The notes below the pieces were generated by a model. That model was given only the letters and a program-made list of their open reading frames with translations. It had not been told where the DNA came from and searched no databases. This document shows, piece after piece, positions 26,901-38,900 of a stretch of DNA of 64,000 nucleotides (position 1 is the stretch's first letter; each line of letters starts with the position of its first letter). Position numbers and translations under genes: made by a program. The stretch spans positions 57,595,934-57,659,933 of the forward strand of contig NC_135374.1 of NCBI RefSeq assembly GCF_049243985.1, written 5' to 3'. The stretch comes from Paroedura picta (taxonomy: Eukaryota; Chordata; Lepidosauria; Squamata; Gekkonidae).

Positions 26901-29900
26901 AACGTTTCTACCTTTGAGAAATCCCTCAAACATTCTTCAGGCTTCAAGAAATCCTGGAATTGGTATGATCATGCAAAGTATAATTGGGAAACATAGCTGT
27001 GTATACGCCCATCCAGGGCCCTTCCCTTCCCACCCCCTCCAGGCCCATCACCGGCCATTTGGGGAGGGAGCGTGGGTTGACATGGCCATATATGGTCATA
27101 TCACTTGATAAATGTTTAACCATTTTTTAAAAAATATATAAAATTAATTAACTCCCACTGATTCAGGAAACCCTTAAAGGGCTGTCAAGAAACCCCAGGC
27201 TTTCATGAAATCCAGGCTAAGAAAGCCTGTTCTACGGACATATTTCCTCAAATGCAAGACGATTCTCTGTACCTGGTCTCAACAGTTCGCTGAAGAGCTG
27301 AAGAAGGAAACAGGGGTCATAGAGATCTTGAAGATCCACCTTGTTTTTGCCTTTGTTTTGTAGTAACTGTTTTTCCTAAACAAAGGACATAACATAATGG
27401 AAGGCAGAATTTCACATAATATGAACTTTGATTTCTATGATGGCTCCTTGCAGCCAGAAGCATACCCAGCCATGGGAATACGGCAAACCTGGAATGTTGT
27501 CCTCATAGCAGTGTTATTGTTGTTTCTGTGTTTCTGATGGCATCCTCTACCTTAACGCAAACTGGAACTAGCTGAACATGCAGTGTCTTTGCACAAGAAC
27601 TGTTTTTCTTATAAGTGCAACTTGACAGGGATGTTTGCAGGTGGGGTTAATCCCTGCAGGAACAGACTAGCCCATCAATACAGATTTGCAACAAAGTGAG
27701 CCAAGAGGCCCCCACAGTGCAGGCATTACCACAGGGGCTGCTCACTCAGATCTGGGCCACGACAACAAAGGCAACGGGTGCAGCTCATTGCCATTGTTTT
27801 CTCGGCCCAGGACCAGTGAGTGGCCCCAGTGGCACTGCATGCAAGATGGGGTCCGTTTGGCTCAGCTTGTTCCCAAGTGCCTGTAGCCCTCGAGGGCAGG
27901 AGTCCATGGGGAAATTCCCCAGAAGTAACCGCACTGGGATAGCCCAGGCAAGCCCAACTCCCTCAGATCTTGGAAGATCAGCAAGGATAACTCTGGCTAG
28001 CACTTGGAAGGGAGACCTCCAAGGAACACCAGGGAAGTGATGTGGTGACAGCAGGTGATGGCAAACCACCTCTGAACCTCTCGTCGGGCAGCCCAACAAT
28101 CTTAGAATCTCCTGGCTATATTATAAACATAATGACACACGATAAATACATTTCTCATAAGGTAAAGGAGTCAACCACACCCTGGTCTATGGACATCAAA
28201 ATTATCATTAGCTCCAAATTTGAAACCTCAGTGAATCCAAAGGGTTTTGTTGCTGCCGTTTGAAACCGAACGTAACTGAGAGAAAGATTATACTGCCACA
28301 GATCTGAAAACAAAAGAACCCTGGGAAGTATTTTCTAACACGGCTGATTTGAAGTCATTGCCGTCATGCCTTGAGACTTTGGATGCTACCCTTTCAGAAT
28401 GCGACTGAGCAGCTTAAATCAAAATGGTCCCTAACTGTCTATCAAGGGGACAGTCATCGGCACTGAATCCAAGGCACCTCTTGGAGAAGAAGCTGTCGGT
28501 GCTGTGGGAAATGGAGAATGGTCCTCATCATCCTCTCTGTGTCTAGCAGACTCAGGATCTCTTCTGTGCTCGGCTGCTGCCACAGTGACTTTCCCAAGCT
28601 CTTGCATGTCTTGTGATGCTCCACAGCAGCAGGGCCCCACAGTAGCATCCTGCAATTACATTAGCAAAGAAGTAATTTGTTTTTAATGCTACAGCTGGAG
28701 AAGGCGGCAATGGTAAAAGGCAATTTTGATTTATAAATGGTATAGCTGCATTGACTTTCCCCTCATTTCTTTTTATTACCCGGGAACCCAAAAGCTACAA
28801 GCTTGTTTCCTTGACAACACCATTTTTCTTTCAAAGCACTTTCTAACAGTATTGAACTATGGAGCCAAATTTGCTTTGACAGTGTTTCCTGTTCCCCAGC
28901 TTCTGGCTTAGAGGAAAAGGCTAGGGTCTATCCACAACATGGGCTCCTAATAAACGTCGGTAAAAGACTAAGGGCCATGATCTGGGGTACCACCTGCCCT
29001 GGTTGCAAAAGAGGCAACATACTCCGGCAGTGCAACAATTTTCATGGCAGTCTTATGGCAACTAACAATCCTTTCCTACTTCTGGGGTGGGGGGCAACTT
29101 TGGCTCTTCAGATGTCCATGAACTGCAATCATCATGAGCAGAAGCTGGCAGGGAAATTGTGTCCGTGGTCATCTGGGGAGCCACAGTTTGGCCACACCTG
29201 TTCTAGGGGTTGCATATCCTACAATTGCTTGCCTTGACCACTGGAGTGGTCCACCTGTCAGCAGGAAGTAAAATAGATTCCAACTGAACCTTATGGAGGG
29301 ACAGAATTACAACGGTGAGGGCATCACCACTGAAAAGGCTCCATCACTTGTTGCTACCAACCTCACCTCTGCAGGCAGAAGAACGGTAAGCAGAATTCGG
29401 TATAAAGGAGAAGAAAAAGAGTTGGTTCTTTTAGATGCTTTTCTCTACCCGAAGGAGTCTCAAAGTGGCTTACCTTCCCCTTCCCTTTCCTCTCCCCACA
29501 ACAGCCACCCTGTGAGGTGGGTGAGGCTGAGAGAGCCCTGATATCACTGCTCGGTCAGAACAGCTTTATCAGTGCTGTGGCGAGCCCAAGGGCACCCAGC
29601 TGGCTGCATGTGGGGAGTGCAAAATTGAACACGGCATGCCAGATTAGAAGTCCGCACTCCCAACCACTACACCAAACTGGCTCTCCTACACCAAACCTCT
29701 CCTTGGGAAATGGCAGCCCAGATGACTTGCACAACTCTTTGCACCAGGGGATCCAGCTAGTAACCATGACCAGTGGAGGCAGGAGCAGGAATCTTTACAG
29801 AGAGACAAAGGAGCCATCCCTCCTGCTGCCTCCAATACAGCAAGACTTCATTGATAAGACTTCATTGAATTGTGACCACCGCCACTTATATGTTATATGT

Positions 29901-32900
29901 AACTTGTTGTTGATGTTAATTGGGGGTTTTATGGGGATTTTATTGTGTTTTAACTGTTTATGTTGTAAACCGCCCTGAGACCTATTTGGAGAAGGGCGGT
30001 CTAAAAATTAAATAATAATAATAATAATAACAACAACAACAACAACAACAACTTGATGAAGAGACTGATGCTGCCCCAAAGTCCTGTTTTCTGAGGGAAA
30101 GTAGTAAAAGATCTCTGTGGTTTCTAAGAAGAGTTGACAATTACATTGTGAGACTTCTGAGGTTGAAGGTCAATATTCACCTCAAGAATACACACCTGGC
30201 TGTCATTCTCTACCCTCCCAAATTATCAACTACAATCTTCTAAACTGCAATATTATAAATTAATAGGCCCAGCAAGACTGTGTTATACCTGTAAATAATT
30301 TCTGTCCTCTTTTCAGAACCATCCTGTTCCTGGAACTTATTCCATTGAGATGCCTCTTGGGTTCAGTCTGTCAGGCTTTACATCTCACTACTTCTGTCTC
30401 AACATTTATTTATTTATTTATTTGTTTGTTTGTTTGTTTATTTATTATTTCTATGCCACTTTAAAATGCTGGCACATGACAGCCACAGGCAAATAATCCA
30501 CAACAAGATTAAATTGATAAACTGCAAGCACACTGATTAAGATGTGGATAATCTAACCTGAAATTTACAAGACTTAGACCATTCTTTTCGTACAACTTCA
30601 GCAGCAGCAATATCTTCTGGTCTAAAAGAAAAAGAGGAGAGATAAATATGGCATGTATCTGAGGAGGCCAAAGTTCACCGGGTTACATCCACACATTGAT
30701 GGCTGCTTCTCAAAAATGTCCTGTCTGAGTAAAATTGACTATGTGTAAAAATGACTTATACCGTCGTGCTACTGTGATCATTTGCAACTGGATTTTCTTG
30801 CGTGGGCAAGACAATCCAGAAGGCTCTTGATAGTTTTAGTGAGATGTATCCTAAGTCACTGAGTTCACAGATGCATTTGCATTACTTGATCACGGCCATG
30901 TTAAATGACAGCTTGCACGTGTGAGACAGCAATCGCAGCTTCAACTCAGCAGAGTTTTGTATCACTTCAAACACAATATTCTTTGGCGAAGGCAGCTCAC
31001 AGTCTACTGATAAGACTAATCTGAATCAGCACAGAGAGCCACATACAAAAGACACACAGGGCATTCCACCCAATGTCCACCAAGCCACCACTCTGCTCAC
31101 CCTTTTTCTAATTAGACCCATTCTAACTAGACCCATCCCACATACCAAGTCCCTTCACCTAGTAGCCTATTACTTCTTAACAACCAAACACACAACAACT
31201 TCTGTCCCTAAGTACACGTGAAATTGTTCTTCTTTTTGTTTCATTTCTGCTTGTCTTGAAGCATCCAGGAACTGCAGTTGCTTGCACTACAGCCCCAGGT
31301 TGCGCATCCCAGCTCTAAATTATAATAAATAAACAAATATTTTATTTGTACCCCGCCCCATCTTCTCAACTCAGAGTGGTTAACCCATATATATTCTAAG
31401 AAGAGACAGACTTACCTACAGCACTCAGAGTTGCACCATAGGCCCCAAGCAGCACAGCAAAATGGTTACTCTCACACACTTCAGGGCAGCACTTCACAAG
31501 ACTCAGCAGTATGTCCACTATTGTCTCTGAAGCAAAACAGAAACACAGATTTCCTATCTTCCAAATGACTTTGTTCTTATCTAGCATTTAGAAGGTTGTT
31601 CGCTGGGGCAATAAGGTTTGCGGGCAACAAATTCTTCCTGAGTGGAGCAACGTGAACCCACTCCTTGCACAATGCCCTTTCATTCACTTGGGCCAAGCAG
31701 GAAAACTTCCCAGGGATTCCCATGTGTCAACAGCTAGACAGAAGCGACATTATGAGTAACATTTTGTCATAATCCTGTTTATATAGTTTTTAATAATTAG
31801 GCAAGCCGATACTTTCAATTCACAGAATCTATACACTTTAATGCAAAGAGGACCTTCTCCTGAAATGTCAAACCCATTTGTTAGGAGATGAGACTTCTTT
31901 CTTCATTCCCTCAGCAATTATTTGCAAACAGTTGTTTCTCCTCATCTGCTCTGACAGGCGAAGTCACAGATCAATGGCATTTGTGCTCAATGATGGTTAT
32001 GAGGCGAACTGGGCCAGGAGAAAGTGGTTGGTTCAAGGCCACCCAGCAGAGTGGGACTGGTTCCTTGGTCTCCCAGATCCACGTTCAACATTCTCACCCC
32101 AACACGGGCTCTCCATGTGGGCTTGTTGTAGTCAATTACCATTATCTAATTTTTTAATATTTTATGATCCTTCTTTGATTTGATCATGGGCTCAGGGCTC
32201 AAACTGAGGTGGGATTTATCTTATCATTCTCAGGAAATGGGTCTTTTGAGCTTGCTGGATTTCTGTTGTTTCCTGTGCATCTGTAGTACACGTGGTTTCA
32301 TGTAAATGCAGTGTAAGAGTTCTACATACAATCTGAGCAAACAGCGTTTCTTACTCCCTTTGTGAAGAATGGATACTTTGTATGATTTCAGTATTTCAGA
32401 ATTATGGTAAGAGCCAGTACCTGAATTGAATAAGAGATGCAGAGGAAAAAATGCAACACTAACAAAGGAGGGGAGCTAAACTGTATAGATCCAATGCTAA
32501 AATAATCATGTTCCAGATAGAAAGCACGTAGGTGGGCTGATAACTGGAGATTAAAAACAACATTTGAAAGGCACTTCGACTATATATAGGCATAGCAGGA
32601 AACAAAAGAGGCAGATACCTCTTGCATGAACATTCTCATCGGCGCCTTCTCTTGACCTCAGCATTGTTGACAAAAATAAAGAGTGCTGCGTGATCATCAT
32701 ATAAAGAATAGATGGCTTGACTAATCTCTGACTAAGATATATTTCTTTCCGGTACAACAAATTTAGAGTTGCGTTTAGAGCTTTCATGAAATCGTGGTCC
32801 TTATAACGGTACCTTTGAGAAAGAGATTAAAAGATAGTAAGACCCCAACAAACACCCAGCCACTTTGCTAGTATAAAGCTAATAAAGAATTATGCCCCAG

Positions 32901-35900
32901 ATGCTGGCTTGGTTTGTGAGTGGTCCAGCTGTACTTTACATGGCTGTACTTGCTATAAGAAGGATTAAACAAAGACTAAAAAGGGATCCTCTTGTGGTGC
33001 AGAGTGGTAAGGCAGCAGACATGCAGTCTGAAAGCTCTGCCCATGAGGCTGGGAGTTCAATCCCAGCAGCCAGCTCAAGGCTGACTCAGCCTTCCATCCT
33101 TCCGAGGTCAGTAAAATGAGTACCCAGCTTGCTGGGGGGGGGGGTAAACGGTAATGACTGGGGAAGGCACTGGCAAACCACCCTGTAGTGAGTCTGCCAT
33201 GAAAACACTAGAGGGCGTCACCCCAAGGGTCAGACAGGACCCAGTGCTTGCACACGGGATACCTTTACCTTTACCTTAAAAAGGGATCATTTCATATTAT
33301 TCACACTTGTGGATTCTGGTCTGGAAACCACAATCTTATGATCTTGTTGAGTAAAAGTTGCCCATATTCACTTATTTCTTATAATTTATCCAGCTTCAAA
33401 CTGCTGTATTTTCAAAGATTAGGGATTTTATTTGTCAGTCATTGGGCCAAATGAACAGAAGGGAGGAAGGGCAGGGAGAGTGGGGAAAGATGGATTTCTG
33501 AGCTGGGGAAGAAAGAATAAGAAGCTAGCTAGAATACTAAAGTGCCGTTCTTGATCTGGATGTCCCACTCAACCTTATGCTCCCTTGTACAATTTTGCCT
33601 AATGTCTCCATGTTTGCAGCCAAGCCAAAGAGCTACGGCAAAATACAAGAGTTGTTCTGCAACAGAACATTAGTCCTATGCTTATGTGTCACTTTCTTAT
33701 AATCAGATGATATCCAATATTCAGCTCATGCAGCATCATGCAGTTTTTGCTTTAAAATCTTCCCCAAAAATTCCAGAGCCTCTTATGAACTATTTCAATA
33801 AACAGTGAACTTCACGTTCAAACCAGCATTCAAGGAAAGCATCTTTATGGATCCTAAATTTGACTGAATCAACAAAAAGGTACTAATTGAAAATGAAGTT
33901 CAAATTACAACAGGGAAAATCAAAATCACTATTCAATGGTGTCTTGCCCTTGCTACTAGCCATGAGCATATTTTCCTCTGCTCTACTTGGGGGTTGAGTC
34001 AGCACTTACAGCAAGCATAACCAAAGGACACACCACAAGAAACAGGTTTGTTCCCTGGGAGTTCTAAACTTGACTCAGGGTAAACATGACATCCTATCCA
34101 TGTGCCGAATAAAGCTTCAGGGGAGAATATTTTTTGCATCCTCACCCACCAAGAAATTAAAAACTAGAGAAGAAAAGAAAAAAACAGATAATAAAATAAA
34201 TACAATCAGAAGTGTTAGCCTACAGCTTCTCAGTCTATGTTAGGAAGCTTCCTGGAGCTTGGTTAGACAAGCCCAGGGATTCCATGTCACCTTTCCCTTT
34301 TGCACTGTGGCACTTTCCTGGGGCTTGCCCACTAGACTCTGCGCATACAGGGCTCTGTTGTACACTCTGAGCACTCAAGGAAATTACGTTGAGTGTATTA
34401 TACATCCCAATGTTACAAACTATGCAAATGTGCATTCTGTACCAGATAATAGTGAATTTCCCGGGCACACAACTTTAGCAGAAATGAAATATGTATGCCA
34501 AGTTTTAATTTTATTTATTTATTTTATTTATTTATTATATTTATATACTGCCCTCTGCATAGTTAGGAGAATTCCTATTTCTATGTACAAGAAGGTACTT
34601 AGAAGATGGCAAAGTTGTGCCTTAAAAAAAGCTCTTTGTAAATGCACCAAGTGTTTAATACACCCCAGCTGGATCATAAATTTGCTTACTTGAGTCCCAT
34701 CTTCACAAAATTATGCCAGTCCTCGGGAACCACTTCAGTTACTGAATGCTGGATTAGTAAGAAACACAGCACAGCATTTAATACGTATACTATGGTGAAA
34801 AGGGTAAAATATTAAAATTTTGAGTTACCTCTATCCTTATTTTGAATTTTACTAGGATATATGAAAGCAAATGCACCAAAAAAATAGCACAAGTAAAGAG
34901 AAATGTATTACACCAACAGATGATTTGTTTTAATAACTGACTCTCAAGGATAGCAGATTTTCAGCTCTTCAGTCTTTTTCTTAAAACAAAGTTCCATTAA
35001 AACCTACTGGATCTACCTACAAGTAAAAGCATTCAATGTTACACTGGCTGTCTAAACCAAATGCCATGAGCCTGCGTCAGAAAAGAACTTACATATTTAG
35101 GGAAACAACAACAACCTGGTTGGTTCAAGACAAGTGGTCCATCTAGCCCAGAACCCTGTTCCACACAATGACCAATCGGTCACCCTAGAAGCACAATGCA
35201 GAGACCAAGGCCTTTCCCCTGATGTTGCCTCCTAGTTTTCAGACCTTTACTCATTCTGGATGTGACTGCTAGCCACTGATGGAACTGTCCTTTATAAATC
35301 TGACTAAAGCTGTGCATGCACTTTGCCATCACTACATCCATTAGCAGTTAATTCCACAATTTAATTACTCCTTGAGTGATTTTGTGTCTCCTGAATCTAC
35401 TGCCTATCAGTTTTACTGGGTGCTCCCCAATAAGGCTAAATTAGCTATCTCCCTAAAATTAACGTTTTAAGAAATTATACATTTTTTATATTTTTAGAAG
35501 AAGAAGAAGAGTTGGTTCTTATAAGATGCTTTTCTCTACCCGAAGGAGGCTCAACGTGGCTTACAGTCGCCTTCCCTTTCCTCTCCCCACAACAGACACC
35601 CTGTGAGGGAGGTGAAGCTGAGAGAGCCCTGATATTACTGCTCAGCCAGAACAGAATCAGTGCTGTGGCGAGCCCAAGGTCACCCAGCTGGCTGCATGTG
35701 GGGGAAGAGCGAGGAATTAAATCCGGCTCGCCAAATTAAAAGTCGGTGCTCCTAATCACTCCATCAATTTTATGTCTTTGGTTTTATTTTTATGTATTAG
35801 GGCTGGTTTCCAGGTTCTAAGGTTTTAAATTAGTTTTGCATCAGCCACAAAGTGGATTTTAATTGTTGTGGTTTAATTTTTTTTGCTCATTTGGCTATTA

Positions 35901-38900
35901 CATTTTTAGTACCTTGGTTTAATGTGCTATTTCTATTCATCTTGGTTATTGTTGTCATTCTCTCTGTTGCAGCTATTTTTAAGGACACAGAGTAGAAGAA
36001 AGGCAGTGCAAACTGCAGGCAAGACGGCAGCTAGTTGTGTTTCTGCGCTCCCTAGTGGACTTGTGTTGAAATTCATGGCACTCCTGTTGTATCTGAAGTG
36101 AGCTCTGTCTTGTGAAAGCTCAGATTAGAATAAACACACAAGCGCAGAAAGACCCCAATCCTCACCAGTAATTCTTCTAGCCTTGACAGCATGGCAGCCT
36201 CCATTTCTGATTGAGTTTCTTGTTCTTTGCTACTGTTGTAAGTGAGGATTAACCATTTGATGCAGACAGCTAGTAAGCATTTCTTCCAGGAACGCAGCTT
36301 CTCTTCAGAACTCTCCAGTGCTCTTGATACAGCATCTGCAACCACCCAGCTACAAGAAATATTAATAGAGCAATAATGCTGTCCTGCTATTTGAATACCA
36401 ATGATCTTCCCTCAATACTGTGTGGCTGCAAAGAAAGGGGTTACTTAGAATATTTACAGAGGTCAGGCATTCCTGAATATTGCAGACAGTTTGTATTATG
36501 AGACTGTTCTACCTAATTGACAGACCCACTATTGGATTGAATGTAAGAATCACCACAAGATTCTGTTGGTCCATCTGTTCTGTGTAAAGGTTGCAAGCCT
36601 CTATTCTGGTACAGGAATAAGAAAAACTTGTTATTCTCTCTTCAGTAACTGGGTAGAAAGAAAGAATTTCCTATTTCCTCATCTAGCCAACTTCCAAATT
36701 TAAAAGCTTTGACTATCAGGTTTTCAAGATATCAAAAGTTTTTATCTGAACATCTGCCATTTCCCCAAGAAGACAGAAAAAGTGGATTTCATCTGGCAGT
36801 GCTTGAACAGACTCCCTGTTTCAGGAAAAGTCAAAGTACCCTGAAGTCAAGTGAGGATAAAAATCTATTTGGTATTAAACATTCTTCCTCACCTTTATAC
36901 ACTTCTGAAACAACTGCTTATCTAAACATTGCCCGCGGGCGCCGTGGACTAAATAATTCAGTAAGGGCTTTAGTGGCGGGATGTATCCGGGATGAGGAAG
37001 GGTCCGGATTGGACCCTTCCCCTGGACAGACAATCGGAGGGACCAATCGGCAGGCGCAAAGCGCCTGCCGATTGGTCCCTCCGAATTCCAGCCCCGAGCA
37101 ACTGCGAGGCGCGCACAGCGCGCCTCACAGTTGCTCCTTTGCCACCGGCCTGATGCGTCGGGAGGTGCAAAGCACCTCCCGGCGCGTCAGGCCGCTGGCA
37201 AGGGAGCACCTGCCAGCCGCGCGTTGCGCTGCTGACGGGTGCTCCCTGCCCGGCGGCCTGGCGCATCGGGAGGCGCAAAGCGCCTCCCGGCGCGTCAGGC
37301 CGCCACCTGCCGCTGCCGCAAGCACATCACCCCACCCCCGCCGCAGCCAGCCGCAAGCCGCCACCCAGCTCAACAACCACCCAGCTCCTGCAATGAGGTA
37401 GGCACCGCCCTCATGGCGCGTCCTGCTAGCGCCCGCTGCATTTTGACTGCAGCGGGCTTATTTACTAGTTAGTCAACATATTATAAATCACTGTGCATGG
37501 CAGTGGCAATAAATGTTTAGATGACCCTTGCATTGGTCACAATGTTGATTTGAAAATTAGATACACTTACTGCTCAATACTTCCTGCTGTTTCAAGAGCT
37601 ACAGGTAGCATTTCAACTAGTCTTGTTAAGTCTTCAGTCTGTAAAGATGGCAATAATTTGGAAAGAACTTGGCACTCATCTGTCAATGGCTTTGACACAT
37701 CTGTATTCAGGAAGGCATCCAACAGTTGTAGCCATAAAGATTCTTTTAGAACACAAAGAACAGCAGAAGAGACTGTAAGAAAAAAAAAGGATCAAAGATC
37801 AGCCATAGGACAGCATGGGTAGCCATGTTGGTCTGCCTAACACAATGCTACTGGACTCGTGCTCTTTTTACAGCTTTTGTTAATATACTGTTTTTACATG
37901 AATTCAGTAAGCTACCTTGCAGATGGAGTAAAAGGATGAAAGCAAAGTAAATAAATAAAGGCCTGTTTCACATCTACAGAAAAATGAAGTAGCAGTGTGG
38001 TAAAAATGGGCTGAACCACTTCACGATGCAGGTAGTAGATTTCACCTTTGTATGTTCCTTTTTATTTTAATACAAACCCATAGCAGATAGAAAGTTAACA
38101 CAATAAACAGGAAGGTTCTAAACCCATCTCTTTTCTGGCTATGCTGATCTTCTGTTTGCAAGGACGGTGGTCCCCAACCGCCGGGCCGCAGCTCCCTCTC
38201 TCTGCAGGGCTGCATGGCGCATGCGCGTTTGCACCATGCACGGCCGCATACACGCATGCAGCAAACGCGCATGCGTGGCCGGGTGATCGCCCTCCCCGCC
38301 GCCGCCGGTCCGCAGCCTGAAGAAGGTTGCGGACCACTGTGCAAGGAGGTTTTCATGTAGGGCCATTCCACAATGGGATACCCCAAGACATTCTATTTTC
38401 TTTCTGAAGTGATAGGCCATTCGGCCAAACTTGGGTCTGCGGCCTCTACCCCAGCATGTGTGAGACTGGCCTTAGACTCAAAAGTATTTACAACTCCTAG
38501 ATAACCAAACCAATGGCACAAGTGAGAATTAATCAGTAAGTTGTCTGTTACCTTTGGATGGGCATGTAGAACGATGCTGCTCTTGACACTGCAAATACAT
38601 ACTGATGAGTGGCAGAAATAAGCCCATGTTCCGTCTCAAGTACTCGCCAGTCCCAGGATTCAGACACCACAGCTCAAAATGCAGCAGATGAGTCCGGCTA
38701 TACTGAAGCAGCACAGCAGCAATGGAAAGGGACGTTTCTGTTACGTGATTAAGGCAGAACATCTGAATGTCAACCCCAACTGCATGGGCAAAGACAGGCT
38801 CTTTCTCTATAGCATGCATGAAGACCTTCTCCAACTCTTCTGTGTATGCTGTAGACAAAAGAATTGCCACACCCTGGATGTGCTCTCTTGAAAAAAAGAG

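Noticed and set aside
27940-28090. 5S rRNA gene
   Set aside because: Diverged and truncated 5S with a SINE-type 3' part, so a retroposon rather than a gene.
29517-29978. 153-codon + strand ORF
   Set aside because: Made of an inverted tRNA-derived SINE joined to an L2 3' end.
30558-30621. Reading exon 26 as PEDIAAAEVVRKEW
   Set aside because: This frame does not join exons 25 or 27, while QKILLLLKLYEKNG joins both.
37035-37304. CRISPR-like array
   Set aside because: The regular stem-loops superficially resemble repeats, but there is no spacer structure, the context is a vertebrate intron, and the ends are those of a Helitron.
36709-37401. 230-codon + strand ORF
   Set aside because: It runs through the GC-rich palindromes of a Helitron; open frames appear on both strands there and no domain is visible.
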